A stretch of DNA of 64,000 nucleotides from Chitinophagales bacterium. Its GTDB lineage: Bacteria > Bacteroidota > Bacteroidia > Chitinophagales > Chitinophagaceae. The stretch covers positions 19,908-83,907 of the forward strand of contig JAAFIK010000003.1 in NCBI GenBank assembly GCA_013298665.1, given 5' to 3'. The position numbers and the translations under genes are program-made. A model generated the notes under the pieces. That model made no database searches. It had not been told where the DNA came from and saw only the letters and a list, made by a program, of their open reading frames with translations. This document shows positions 36,802 through 46,063 of this stretch, piece after piece; position 1 is the stretch's first letter; each line of letters opens with the position of its first letter.

Positions 36802-39582
36802 ATGAAAAAATTTCTTTCAGGGATTATTCTTTTGTTGCTGATGTCTGTTGCCCACGCACAAACGGGTAGTATAAAAGGCGTGGTATCGGATACCACCAAT
36901 AAGAAGCCGGTACCCTTTGCCGTGATTGCCCTGCTTACGCCGAAAGACTCTCTGCTGTATGCCTTTACCCGCTCGGACAGGGATGGTTCCTTTCTGCTGC
37001 CTGCTGTAGCTCCGGGAAAATACATTGTACAGATTACCCAATCGAGTTTTGCAGATTATGTTGATGAAGTTGATATGGGTAAGGAAGCCCTCGATCTGAA
37101 AACCATTGCCATTACCCCCAAGTCTAAACTGCTGCAGGAAGTGATTATCAAAAGTGGTAACCCCATCAAGATTAAAGGCGATACGATTGTCTATACCGCA
37201 GATAGTTTTAAGGTAGGGCCCAATGCTAATGTAGAAGCCCTGCTGAAGAAATTGCCGGGTATTCAGGTGGATAAGAACGGGCAGATCAAAGCGATGGGAG
37301 AAGTGGTGAGTAAAGTGCTGGTGGATGGGGAGGAGTTCTTTGGCGATGACCCGGGTATAGCCATAAAGAACCTGCGCGCAGACGCGGTCAGGGAGGTACA
37401 GGTATATGATAAGAAAAGCGATCAGGCAGAGTTTACGGGTATTGATGATGGACAAAAAAGTAAAACCATTAACCTGAAGTTAAAAGACGACAGGAAGAAA
37501 GGTTATTTTGGAAAATTAGAATTGGCTGGCGGGCTGCAGCGTGAAACAGGTAGTCGTTATAATAGTGCGGCTATGATTAATGCTTTCAGGGGGAAACGCA
37601 AATTCGCGGCTTATTTTATTAGTGGTAATACCGGAAAGGATGGCCTCGACTGGCAGGATGAACAGAACTATGCCGGCCAGGGAGATCAGTATTCGGTATC
37701 GCTTGATGAAGCGAGCGGAAACCTGAACTATGCGTGGAATGGCGGGGATGATGGGGATGTATATGTGAATACGGATGAGGGATTTGCCAGAAACTGGAAC
37801 GGGGGACTGCACTACAGCAATAAACTTAATGATAATAACAACATCAATGCGGGCCTGAAGTTTAATAAACTCAATTACCGCAGGGGTTCGGCCGGTTTCT
37901 CTCAAACCTTTCTGCCGGATACCAGTTTTTCGGAAAACAATGTTGAAAACAACTTTCTGCAAAAGCAGCAGTATAAATTCAATGTTACCTACGACCTTAA
38001 GCTGGACTCAATGAACAGCATCAGGGTTACGGGCAATGTGTCGGCATTACGTTCGGAAACGGATAATATCAATTATTCGGATGCGGTGAATAAGGGCGGT
38101 GGGCTCGTTAATACAAGTGATAAATTTATTACCAACACCACAGACAAACTGAACCTGAACACCAACATATTGTGGAAGCACAAGTTTAAGAAGCCCAAAC
38201 GTACCCTGTCTGTTACGGCAGAAATACGGTATGGCGGGGTTGACGGGCGTGGTTACCTCCAGGCATTGAACCAGTTTTACGACAATGGCAGTTTTATCCG
38301 CAAAGATTCGATCGACCAGTATAAAACCACCATTACTGCCAATACCACCATTAATACGCGTCTGTCTTATACAGAGCCACTGGCTAAAGATATTTTCGGC
38401 GAGATCAATTACGGGGTGAATGCAGCGATTGGCGATAATGACCGGACAAATTTCGGAAAAACAACACTGGGTAAGTATGAAGACCGGATTGATTCGCTGA
38501 GCAATACCTTCCGCCAGAACATCATCACGCACCGCGGTGGGGTAAATCTTCGTTACATCAAAAAGAAATACAATTTTTCTGTAGGCATGGGGCTTGCTTC
38601 CACCGCTTTTGCGCTGCACGACATCAGCCGGAGCCGCGATTATCATTATAATTTCCTCAACCTTTTTCCTTCTGCCAGCTTCAACTATACCATGAAAAAC
38701 AACAGGAGTATGCGGTTTAATTATAATGGCTCTACCCGGCAACCTTCGTTGAGCCAGTTGCAACCCTTGCGCGAAAACAACAACCCGCTCAACCTTTATA
38801 TTGGTAATCCTAACCTTAAGCAAACTTTCCGGCATGGCTTCAATATGGGCTACAACGGCTACAGTATGATGAAGCAACGCGGGGTATATGCGAATGCCAG
38901 TTTTTCCTTTGCACAAAATGCCATCACCAACTCAATTACGCTCGACAATCTGGGTCGCAGGATAACCACACCGGTAAATGCTGACGGCATATACAACGGG
39001 AATCTATACATGAGTTTTAACCGGAAGATCAAATCGCTGGATATGCACATGAATTTCGGACCTAATATCAATTTTGGCCGTAATGTCGATTTTATCAACG
39101 GACTGAAAAATAAAAGTACCCGTCTCTCTGCAGGAATGAACCTTGGCTTCAGTAAATCCAGGGATGATGTGTATGACGTTTCCTGGTATGTATCGTTAAA
39201 CCAGACACGCAACCGCTCTTCACTTAATAATACACCCGTCAGTTTTTTTTCGATGGAACATAATGTTGATGCGTCTTACTACATCAATAAAAACCTCATC
39301 ATTGGCAGTGAAGCTGAGTTCAACTACCGGCAGCAGACATCTGCTTTTGATCGTAATAATAATAATATTGTGTGGAATGCATTCCTGAGTAAGTTTATGG
39401 TTAAGAAAACACTGGTACTCAAACTCAGTGTGGAAGACATCCTCAACCAGAATAACGTGATCAACCGGGTGGTTACGAGTAACTACCTGAGTGAAACCAA
39501 TACCCAACGGCTCAAGCGGTATTGGCTGCTCACACTGATCTGGAATTTTAGTAAAAATGCCAGGGCACCGGGCAGCGATTAA
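36802..39582 (+). CDS. Outer-membrane beta-barrel receptor-like protein, copy 2
   Basis: A 926-residue paralog of the gene at 33169 with the same domain order: signal peptide (MKKFLSGIILLLLMSVAHAQ), CarboxypepD_reg-like domain (IKGVVSDTTNKKPVPFAVI), plug (VEALLKKLPGIQVDKNGQIK, VLVDGEEFFGDDPGIAIKNL) and OMP_b-brl_3-like barrel. The N-terminal 230 residues are much more alike between the copies than the barrels, as expected if the barrel adapts to a different ligand. Start at 36802 is chosen for the signal peptide. It begins 62 bases after the first GLPGLI gene. Confidence 0.87.
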   Translation: MKKFLSGIILLLLMSVAHAQTGSIKGVVSDTTNKKPVPFAVIALLTPKDSLLYAFTRSDRDGSFLLPAVAPGKYIVQITQSSFADYVDEVDMGKEALDLKTIAITPKSKLLQEVIIKSGNPIKIKGDTIVYTADSFKVGPNANVEALLKKLPGIQVDKNGQIKAMGEVVSKVLVDGEEFFGDDPGIAIKNLRADAVREVQVYDKKSDQAEFTGIDDGQKSKTINLKLKDDRKKGYFGKLELAGGLQRETGSRYNSAAMINAFRGKRKFAAYFISGNTGKDGLDWQDEQNYAGQGDQYSVSLDEASGNLNYAWNGGDDGDVYVNTDEGFARNWNGGLHYSNKLNDNNNINAGLKFNKLNYRRGSAGFSQTFLPDTSFSENNVENNFLQKQQYKFNVTYDLKLDSMNSIRVTGNVSALRSETDNINYSDAVNKGGGLVNTSDKFITNTTDKLNLNTNILWKHKFKKPKRTLSVTAEIRYGGVDGRGYLQALNQFYDNGSFIRKDSIDQYKTTITANTTINTRLSYTEPLAKDIFGEINYGVNAAIGDNDRTNFGKTTLGKYEDRIDSLSNTFRQNIITHRGGVNLRYIKKKYNFSVGMGLASTAFALHDISRSRDYHYNFLNLFPSASFNYTMKNNRSMRFNYNGSTRQPSLSQLQPLRENNNPLNLYIGNPNLKQTFRHGFNMGYNGYSMMKQRGVYANASFSFAQNAITNSITLDNLGRRITTPVNADGIYNGNLYMSFNRKIKSLDMHMNFGPNINFGRNVDFINGLKNKSTRLSAGMNLGFSKSRDDVYDVSWYVSLNQTRNRSSLNNTPVSFFSMEHNVDASYYINKNLIIGSEAEFNYRQQTSAFDRNNNNIVWNAFLSKFMVKKTLVLKLSVEDILNQNNVINRVVTSNYLSETNTQRLKRYWLLTLIWNFSKNARAPGSD

Positions 39583-39631
39583 ATACTGCTCAGCTTATAA
39601 ACCGATTGTTCAACTGTTTAAAGTTATACTG

Positions 39632-40369
39632 ATGACTAAATACTTTTGTCTGCTCATTACCCTGTTCCTCTTCACGAAAACCCGTGGACAGGAAATGGTT
39701 ACCCGGGCAAAAATTGAATTTGAAGTGCGGACAAATATCCAGAAAACCATGGGCGATGATTCCTGGCGGGAGAAGATAAAGGAAGCGCTGCCGCAGTTTT
39801 CAACGAAGTATTTCAACTTTATCTTCAACGGCAACCAGAGCATTTACCACTACACGCGGTCGGACGATAAGGTGAAGATACCCTCCTGGATCAATAACAG
39901 CGATGAGGAAGAAACTACCTGGTATCATGATTATGCCGGTGGTAAATCGGTTGTGCTGCGCAGTATCTCGGGCGAAAAATACTTGATGGTTGACAGTCTG
40001 CGTAAAATGGAATGGAAAATCACAAATGAAAGCCGGGAGATTGCAGGTTTCTCCTGCCGTAAAGCCGTGAGCCGCTTGTTCGACAGTGTATATGTATTTG
40101 CATTTTACACCGATGATATTATGATCAGCGGCGGGCCCATGAGTTTATGCGGGTTGCCGGGGATGATCCTCGGTGTTACCATTCCGCGTATGTTTACTTC
40201 TTATATTGCCACTTCTGTACAGGTGGTTGGCGTGGATGAAAAGAAAATTGTAGCCCCGGCAAAAGGTAAGGCAAAAACCAATGCTGAAATACGCAGTATG
40301 ATTACTGATATTACCAAAAACTGGGACAAAAAATACCGCGATAAATTTATATGGGGGATATTTTTGTAG
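39632..40369 (+). CDS. GLPGLI family protein, copy 2
   Basis: A 245-residue paralog of the gene at 35978: signal peptide (MTKYFCLLITLFLFTKTRGQ), KIEFEVRTNIQKTMGDDSW near the N-terminus, EIAGFSCRKAVSRLFDSVYV, FAFYTDDIMISGGPMS and LCGLPGMILGVTIPRMFTS. It lies 49 bases after the second barrel gene and closes the four-gene duplicated unit. The Cys in the SCRKA segment is kept in both copies. Function of the family is unknown. Confidence 0.87.
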   Translation: MTKYFCLLITLFLFTKTRGQEMVTRAKIEFEVRTNIQKTMGDDSWREKIKEALPQFSTKYFNFIFNGNQSIYHYTRSDDKVKIPSWINNSDEEETTWYHDYAGGKSVVLRSISGEKYLMVDSLRKMEWKITNESREIAGFSCRKAVSRLFDSVYVFAFYTDDIMISGGPMSLCGLPGMILGVTIPRMFTSYIATSVQVVGVDEKKIVAPAKGKAKTNAEIRSMITDITKNWDKKYRDKFIWGIFL

Positions 40370-40471
40370 GGGAAGACAAAGAACTTAGTACCCGATAGTA
40401 TTAATCTTACTTCTCATCCTTTGTATCTGCAATCTTGTATCCCCTGGCTTGTATATCATTTCACTGACCGG

Positions 40472-42121
40472 CTATTTTATTTTACCCCAGGCATCTTTCA
40501 GTGTCACCGTCCGGTTAAATACCGGGTAACCGGGTGTAGCCATTTTATCTAAGCAGAAATAACCTTTGCGGATAAATTGAAACCGGTCTGCCGCTGTGGC
40601 ATTGGCGAGGGAAGGTTCAAGATAAGCGGTTACCACTTTGAGCGAGTCGGGGTTGATATATGATTTGAAGTCGCCTTCTTCCGAAGCCGGATTCTCTACA
40701 CCAAACAGCCGCTCATAGAGTCTTACTTCCGCCTGTATCGCGTGTGCTGCGCTTACCCAGTGTATGGTGCCTTTGGCGGTGAGTCCGCTGCTGTCCTGCC
40801 CGCTTTTACTTTCGGGAATATAGGTACAATAGATCGCGGTAACATTACCTGCATCGTCTTTGTCGAAACTTTCGCATTGTACAATATAGGCGCTTTTAAG
40901 GCGAACCAGCATACCCGGTGCTAGGCGGAACCATTTTTTTGCGGGTACTTCCATAAAGTCTTCCTGCTCTATCCAGAGTTCGCGTCCAAAAGGCAGCACG
41001 CGCGTATCCGCAGCATTGTCGGGATAATTTTCACTGGTCAGTTCCTCCACTTTTCCTGCCTCATAATTGGTGATGATGAGTTTAACCGGATCCAGCACAG
41101 CCATTGCTCTTTTAGAAGTCAGGTTCAGGTCCTCGCGGATGCAGAATTCCAGCAGGCCTACGTCAATCAGGTTGTCGCGTTTGGCCACGCCGATGCGGTC
41201 GCAGAAATTGCGGATGCTGGCAGGCGTATACCCGCGGCGGCGGAGTCCGCTGATGGTGGGCATACGTGGATCGTCCCAGCCGTCTACATGCTTTTCGTTT
41301 ACAAGCTGGAGCAGTTTTCGTTTGCTCATGACGGTATAATTGAGGTTGAGCCTGGCAAACTCGTACTGGCGGGAAGGGTAGATCCCCAACTGGTCGATAC
41401 ACCATTCGTAAAGCGGCCGGTGAGGGATAAATTCCAATGTACAGATGCTGTGCGTAATCTTTTCGATACTATCGCTCTGGCCATGTGCAAAATCGTACAT
41501 GGGGTAGATGCACCAGGCATCGCCTGTGCGGTGATGGTGTGCGTGTTTGATGCGGTAAAGTATGGGGTCGCGCATGTGCATATTCGGACTGGCCATGTCG
41601 ATTTTAGCCCGTAATACTTTTTCACCATCCTTGTATTGTCCCGCCCGCATGGCTGTAAAAAGGGCCAGGTTCTCTTCGATACCGCGGTTGCGGAAGGGAC
41701 TGTCTTTACCCGGCTCTGTGGGAGTGCCTTTGAGGGCAGCAATCTGCTCCGGGCTGCTATCATCCACATAAGCGAGGCCTTTTTCAATCAGTTGTACAGC
41801 AAAGCCATAGAGCTGCTCAAAATAATCTGAGGCATAGAAGACATCTGCCCATTGAAAACCCAGCCATTGAATATCTTCCTTGATGCTTTCTACATATTCG
41901 GTATCCTCTGTTACGGGGTTGGTATCATCGAAGCGCAGGTTGGTTTTGCCGCCGTACCTGGCGCTGAGGCCAAAATTGAGACAGATGCTCTTGGAATGGC
42001 CGATGTGGAGGTAACCGTTTGGCTCTGGCGGAAAACGCGTAAGTATGCTGGTATGCTTACCCGAGGCAATATCCGCTTCGATAATCTCTTCCAGAAAATT
42101 CAGGCTCTTTTCTTCACTCAT
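40472..42121 (-). CDS. glnS: Glutamine--tRNA ligase
   Basis: A 549-residue class I aminoacyl-tRNA synthetase charging tRNA-Gln. The HIGH motif is [18 protein letters not shown] and the KMSKS-type loop is VMSKRKL; the anticodon-binding beta-barrels are recognised by [19 protein letters not shown] and [16 protein letters not shown] at the C-terminus. ATG at 42121 ([13 protein letters not shown]) is preferred over an upstream TTG at 42142. A direct GlnRS suggests that this organism does not depend on the transamidation route for Gln-tRNA. A two-element promoter lies just upstream. Confidence 0.95.
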   Translation of the reverse strand: MSEEKSLNFLEEIIEADIASGKHTSILTRFPPEPNGYLHIGHSKSICLNFGLSARYGGKTNLRFDDTNPVTEDTEYVESIKEDIQWLGFQWADVFYASDYFEQLYGFAVQLIEKGLAYVDDSSPEQIAALKGTPTEPGKDSPFRNRGIEENLALFTAMRAGQYKDGEKVLRAKIDMASPNMHMRDPILYRIKHAHHHRTGDAWCIYPMYDFAHGQSDSIEKITHSICTLEFIPHRPLYEWCIDQLGIYPSRQYEFARLNLNYTVMSKRKLLQLVNEKHVDGWDDPRMPTISGLRRRGYTPASIRNFCDRIGVAKRDNLIDVGLLEFCIREDLNLTSKRAMAVLDPVKLIITNYEAGKVEELTSENYPDNAADTRVLPFGRELWIEQEDFMEVPAKKWFRLAPGMLVRLKSAYIVQCESFDKDDAGNVTAIYCTYIPESKSGQDSSGLTAKGTIHWVSAAHAIQAEVRLYERLFGVENPASEEGDFKSYINPDSLKVVTAYLEPSLANATAADRFQFIRKGYFCLDKMATPGYPVFNRTVTLKDAWGKIK

Positions 42122-42139
42122 CTTTTTTCGATTGAGGGG

Positions 42140-42168
42140 CAAATTTAGTTGAAAATCGGGGAAATCAA
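42140..42168 (-). promoter_or_regulatory. Bacteroidota-type promoter of glnS
   Basis: On the minus strand TTG (42168-42166), an 18-base spacer and TAAATTTG (42147-42140) match the consensus. The element lies 19 bases before the ATG at 42121, implying a very short leader. Confidence 0.6.
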
Positions 42169-42235
42169 TATTTAGAGTGAACTGTAATATGTGGGATTAT
42201 AAAATCTTTTCCGTTGAAAACGCATCTTTATAGCA

Positions 42236-43294
42236 TTAGTATCCGGGTATCCAGTCAATAGTGACTTTAACTTTATCAATGCATTCGGGAAATTCTTTTC
42301 TTAGCCTTTGTCTATAAGCGTCGCATTTCCCGGCGAAACGCTCTAACTCTTGTTTTTCCAGAATTTCCCAGTCACTTTTGGCGATCTGGTCCGCATGAAT
42401 GTCTCTACGTACATTGATTGATTCATTAAGCGTACTTAAGATGGTTGGGATGTCAAGTAATATTATTTTGCCATCATTATCCTTTCGGTAATGTAATTTA
42501 AAGGGTCTTGTTCTTCTTCCTACTTCTGCTTCTAAAAAATCAATTGTGTTATTATCTTTTAGTCCCTTTATAACATTGTGATTTGATGTACTCATCTCCT
42601 TTGGAATTAGAATTTCTGCCCGAAGTTGTGCACGTTCTTTGATTGTTAGTGCGCGCATTACCGGCTTACCGGTATTATCTTTCCTCCTGGTTTCAATATA
42701 TACATCAACTTTGTAGTTCTTTCCTTTTTCATCCTTCTGAAAAACATGAGGAAATACCATGTCTAAGAAATTTTTCTTATAATTCTTATATAATCCTATT
42801 GCTGTTGGAATCTCAGCTATCGGTGATTGATAGAAATCGGTAACCGGATTACCAAACCAATCTATCTGATCAATTTTGGTTATTATTTTTTTTAGTAATG
42901 GTCGTAATTTCTGCTTTGCTGCGGTTGTGTTTTCATAATCAATCTCATGATAGCGGTACTCAGCAATATCAAATGGAGTAGCTACGTTCTTTTTGGAAGG
43001 AACACTATCTTTTAGTGTAAGATAAGGCTTACCAAATGCATGATAAACACCCATTTCGTACATCACATTGGGTGTACTACCTGTGATGTCAGCAATCAAT
43101 AAATCTGCTTGCTCCAGATTTAGCAGTACCTGACGCATAATATTTCCAATCTCACCTTCATCCGGAGTAGCGACAGTAAAGCCCAATGGCTCAAGGATAG
43201 GCTTGATGATCTTTTCCCGGAGTTTTTCAAGCTTCTGGATATTTTCCATCGGTCCGATAATAAAGCAACGTTTGATTTTTTGAAGATTTTTCAT
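42236..43294 (-). CDS. Nucleoside-deoxyribosyltransferase-like / STING fusion effector
   Basis: A 352-residue two-domain protein. Residues 1-140 resemble nucleoside 2-deoxyribosyltransferases: RCFIIGPM, then ADLLIADITGSTPNVMYEMG with Asp69 and the predicted nucleophile Glu80, then HAFGKPYLTLKD. Residues about 158-350 read as a STING cyclic-dinucleotide receptor domain: IGLYKNYKKNFLDMVFP (166-182) follows the human STING pattern GLxxxYxxx(Y/F)LxxxxP, AEILIPKE (226-233) and NTIDFLEAEV (249-258) match ILLPLD and NIRFLDKL, RRTRPF (260-265) supplies ligand-contacting Arg candidates, and ILLDIPTILSTL (278-289) matches VLEYATPLQTL with the ligand-binding acidic residue and Thr (Asp281, Thr284). Known bacterial STINGs act in CBASS anti-phage systems, usually joined to TIR or transmembrane parts. 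No CD-NTase gene is adjacent. The gene looks more AT-rich than its neighbours, compatible with transfer. Domain calls are from reading alone. Confidence 0.85.
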   Translation of the reverse strand: MKNLQKIKRCFIIGPMENIQKLEKLREKIIKPILEPLGFTVATPDEGEIGNIMRQVLLNLEQADLLIADITGSTPNVMYEMGVYHAFGKPYLTLKDSVPSKKNVATPFDIAEYRYHEIDYENTTAAKQKLRPLLKKIITKIDQIDWFGNPVTDFYQSPIAEIPTAIGLYKNYKKNFLDMVFPHVFQKDEKGKNYKVDVYIETRRKDNTGKPVMRALTIKERAQLRAEILIPKEMSTSNHNVIKGLKDNNTIDFLEAEVGRRTRPFKLHYRKDNDGKIILLDIPTILSTLNESINVRRDIHADQIAKSDWEILEKQELERFAGKCDAYRQRLRKEFPECIDKVKVTIDWIPGY

Positions 43295-43701
43295 GATTCA
43301 AGTATTATGGTTAATTTTGCGTGCGTAACTGATGTCTAATCACTTTAGACAGCGTGATTCAAATACTTATTCTATAGCTTTGAGTCATTAGCTATTGTGT
43401 AAACATGATTATTGTTTTTTTAAGTTTTGCAATAAAAAATCAATGCATTAATGTTTGCACAAAGTACACTATCAGATTAATAATTACAACCCGGAAAAAA
43501 GCCCATTTTTAGATAGTGATACTTTGTAGGCTTACAGACTAACTTTGGTTAAAGCACTATTGAAATCAGGAAATTTATACTTCTTTACTTATTATGGTAA
43601 AAAAGGTGTTTTCACCCTTGCAACCTGTTCCGGAAAGGATTATTTTGTGTGGTGTAAGCGCATTTATCTATCATAAAGCATTTATTTAAACCATACACAT
43701 T
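43295..43701. other. AT-rich intergenic region upstream of the STING fusion
   Basis: About 400 bases, markedly AT-rich, between the divergent STING-fusion and DUF2272 genes. A CD-NTase gene, the usual partner of bacterial STING, would be expected near here but no such coding sequence is visible on either strand. No terminator or RNA gene was recognised. Confidence 0.55.
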
Positions 43702-44283
43702 ATGCCAACGCCATCCCCATTTGCACTCGCACTCGCCAATACAGCGCAGGAGCAACACAATCGTTTTCAATTTACCAATGAAGCCGATCCGGTACTTTGC
43801 CAGCAGATCAAGAAATGGACACAGGAGATCGGGTTTAAGTTTACCAGTTGTACACAGGTGCCCTGGTCGGCGGTATTTATTTCCTGGTGTGTAAAACAGG
43901 CCGGTGCCACAAAGGCTGAGTTTAAATTTGCCATGTCACATTCGGTATTCGTAAACCAGGCTATCAGGAATGCAGTCAAGGGAACCGGGGTATTCCAGGG
44001 GTTTGATTTTAATGCACAGCCCCCTGCCATTGGCGATATCATCCAGAACAACCGCCGCGGCAATACCTTTAACTTTGCATTTGCCAAAAAGAATGCCCAA
44101 TACGAATCGCACTCGGTGATTGTTGTGGAAACCGGTCGTGATGCGCAGGGCGGCTTTGCGTTCTGTATTGGAGGTAACGAACAGGATTCCGTGCGGAGGA
44201 GCGTGGTACGGCTTGACGATGATGGCTTGATCAAACAACGTACGGGTAATTCATTTATCGCAATTGTGAAGAACCTGAAGTAG
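43702..44283 (+). CDS. DUF2272 domain protein
   Basis: A 193-residue protein of the DUF2272 family, related in fold to NlpC/P60 and CHAP peptidoglycan amidases. The hallmark CTQVPWSAVFISWCVKQAG (about 50-68) is present, followed by FAMSHSVFVNQAIRNA and, toward the middle, ESHSVIVVETG with a His that could complete a Cys/His pair. PAIGDIIQNNRRG resembles the PxxGDxV segment of NlpC/P60-like proteins. There is no signal peptide, so it would act inside the cell or be exported by another route. A catalytic role is not established. Confidence 0.8.
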   Translation: MPTPSPFALALANTAQEQHNRFQFTNEADPVLCQQIKKWTQEIGFKFTSCTQVPWSAVFISWCVKQAGATKAEFKFAMSHSVFVNQAIRNAVKGTGVFQGFDFNAQPPAIGDIIQNNRRGNTFNFAFAKKNAQYESHSVIVVETGRDAQGGFAFCIGGNEQDSVRRSVVRLDDDGLIKQRTGNSFIAIVKNLK

Positions 44284-44338
44284 GCAACCTGATGCAAAAA
44301 AATATGCGGATATAGATTGATTACGTATACAGGGTTAT

Positions 44339-44719
44339 CTATGGCCTTACCGCCGTTACTTCTATCTCTATCCTGATCTTTTCACTGGTCAGCCTTGCGC
44401 AAAAGACCGTACAGGCTGGTCTGATGTCATCAAAGTATTTCCTGATAACTGGCCAGCATTTCTCAAATTCATCAGGGTCTGCTAAAATATAATGTACCCG
44501 CACCACATCTTTTAGTGAAGCCCCTGCTTGCTGTAATGCGTATTCGATGTTTTTAAATGTCTGCTCAGTTTGTTCCGCGATGTCATCAGCAATTGTTGTG
44601 GTGGTATAGTTGTACCCGGTACAACCAGATACATAAATCGTCTTATCCGCCACAACAGCCCGTGAAAAAGCGACTTCTTTTTCAAAGATGGAACCGGTGC
44701 TGATTAATTTTTTGTCCAT
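44339..44719 (-). CDS. RidA family protein
   Basis: A 126-residue member of the RidA/YjgF/UK114 family, trimeric enzymes that hydrolyse reactive enamines and imines. Seen are STGSIFEKEVAFSRAVVADK at the N-terminus, VSGCTG, the helix QTFKNIEYALQQAGASLKDV, VVRVHYILAD and the C-terminal PACTVFCARLTSEKIRIEIE. The substrate-binding Arg of canonical RidA lies in the RxxxxV/C segment near residue 105; here CARL occupies that area, so the exact subgroup is uncertain. It is a single gene with no clear operon partner. Confidence 0.88.
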   Translation of the reverse strand: MDKKLISTGSIFEKEVAFSRAVVADKTIYVSGCTGYNYTTTTIADDIAEQTEQTFKNIEYALQQAGASLKDVVRVHYILADPDEFEKCWPVIRKYFDDIRPACTVFCARLTSEKIRIEIEVTAVRP

Positions 44720-44818
44720 AAATGTATATTGACTGGTATTTGAAAATGGCTCTTCTTACCGGAAGGAACCTTTTCACGTCAAAGGTAAAAAAATATGGAT
44801 CATTCCTGTCATCTCTGC

Positions 44819-45844
44819 TCATGTGCCTTGAAACCCCGTAGCCGAAATACTCGTTTTGCTGTCGCGGATTAATCTGGGTAACCAAATGCTTAAAGAAATA
44901 TACCAGACTGACCAGCCCAGCCAGAGCGTTCGCTGGATCAATCCTTCAAACTGTTGCTGAAGATTGGGTACAAACCGGAGTATAAAAAGCAACATAATAC
45001 CGAAACTTATCAGGGATAGTTTTCTGATGGCCGAAAAGTGGCCGTTCCGGCGCCATAACAGGAATACAAGTAATGCACCGGTCATAATGCCCAATGGGAG
45101 CGGACCCAGCAGGCCATGATATGTATTGCCCGATGGGAAAGTAGCCCCCCAGGCCATCGAAACCGACATGCTGATACTCAGTACCGCTGGAATAATACTG
45201 ACTTTCAACGTCCTGGCGGCTTTGATAAAACCAATGTTAAACAGCAACGTTAACAGGGCAAGCAGCATGGATGCAATGGCCATAAAAACCTCAGATTCGG
45301 TTCCAATGGTTCCCAATTGACTTACACCCATTTTTGTATGGCTGTAGTGCCTTTGTAAAAGGCCACCAATAATAATCATTAACCAGAAAAGTAACCCGCT
45401 GATAAGACCCAGCCTGAGTAAAGTTATGGTGGATATGGATTTTCTGGCCAGGATCAAAATGATAAACAAACCAAGCAGGATAATACCCAGGGAGATATAA
45501 ACCGGTGGATTGAAAAAAAATGGATTACGCAATACGTTGATTTGCGTAGGAAAGGTTGTTGTTTTTTTAAAGAGTATATCAAAATCGTATTTTTCGCCGG
45601 GAGCCAATACAAAACGGGCAGAGTCAATATCCGTAATGACCTTAACGGTATGAGCATTGAGGTTATTACCAATGGAATAAATATCCGGGTTCTTACCTTC
45701 CTCCATGTACCAGTTGACTACAGCACCGTCATGTTTGAAAATGATGTCTTTGGTATTTGACTGTATAACCGGGCGTTTTTCCTGTGCGGAAGCATGCAGT
45801 CCGATGACAAGTGCAAATAGCAGCAGGCAGTATACTTTTTTCAT
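44819..45844 (-). CDS. Polytopic membrane protein with extracytoplasmic N-terminal domain
   Basis: A 341-residue protein with a signal peptide (MKKVYCLLLFALVIGLHASAQ), a periplasmic beta-type segment of about 90 residues (for example SARFVLAPGEKYDFDILFKK) and about seven transmembrane helices (PPVYISLGIILLGLFIILIL onward). The GATFPSGNTYHGLLGPLPLG loop recalls membrane proteins of the DUF998 type, but the match is weak. It ends downstream in the RidA direction with about 100 bases between. Function not recognised. Confidence 0.7.
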   Translation of the reverse strand: MKKVYCLLLFALVIGLHASAQEKRPVIQSNTKDIIFKHDGAVVNWYMEEGKNPDIYSIGNNLNAHTVKVITDIDSARFVLAPGEKYDFDILFKKTTTFPTQINVLRNPFFFNPPVYISLGIILLGLFIILILARKSISTITLLRLGLISGLLFWLMIIIGGLLQRHYSHTKMGVSQLGTIGTESEVFMAIASMLLALLTLLFNIGFIKAARTLKVSIIPAVLSISMSVSMAWGATFPSGNTYHGLLGPLPLGIMTGALLVFLLWRRNGHFSAIRKLSLISFGIMLLFILRFVPNLQQQFEGLIQRTLWLGWSVWYISLSIWLPRLIRDSKTSISATGFQGT

Positions 45845-45888
45845 GCATTTATATTATGGTGGGATGATCTTTTTGTGCCTGCCGGAAT

Positions 45889-45907
45889 GGTGCAACCGGA
45901 TTGCACC
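45889..45907. promoter_or_regulatory. Inverted repeat upstream of membrane-protein gene
   Basis: GGTGCAA (45889-45895), a 5-base spacer and TTGCACC (45901-45907) form a perfect 7-base inverted repeat 45 bases upstream of the ATG at 45844. It could be an operator or the remains of a terminator for the upstream menaquinone gene; there is no T-run. Confidence 0.35.
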
Positions 45908-46063
45908 TGTTGGGTACGGACAGTATCATCAAGGATAAAGATTCATTCTTTTTTACAAACGGATAAGCGGATAGTTACCAGCGGTTGAAAATTCAGTTTT
46001 ACCGGTGGACATGTGACGGGTTGTTTTACCGGTGCCCAAAACAGTTATGGCACACCACACAAT

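Noticed and set aside
42236-43294. Classical TIR-STING
   Set aside because: The N-terminal domain has the deoxyribosyltransferase pattern (ADITGSTPNVMYEMG, HAFGKP) and not the TIR FISY/box motifs.
43295-43701. Search for a CD-NTase remnant beside the STING fusion
   Set aside because: No frame on either strand shows the GS...DxD signature of nucleotidyltransferases.
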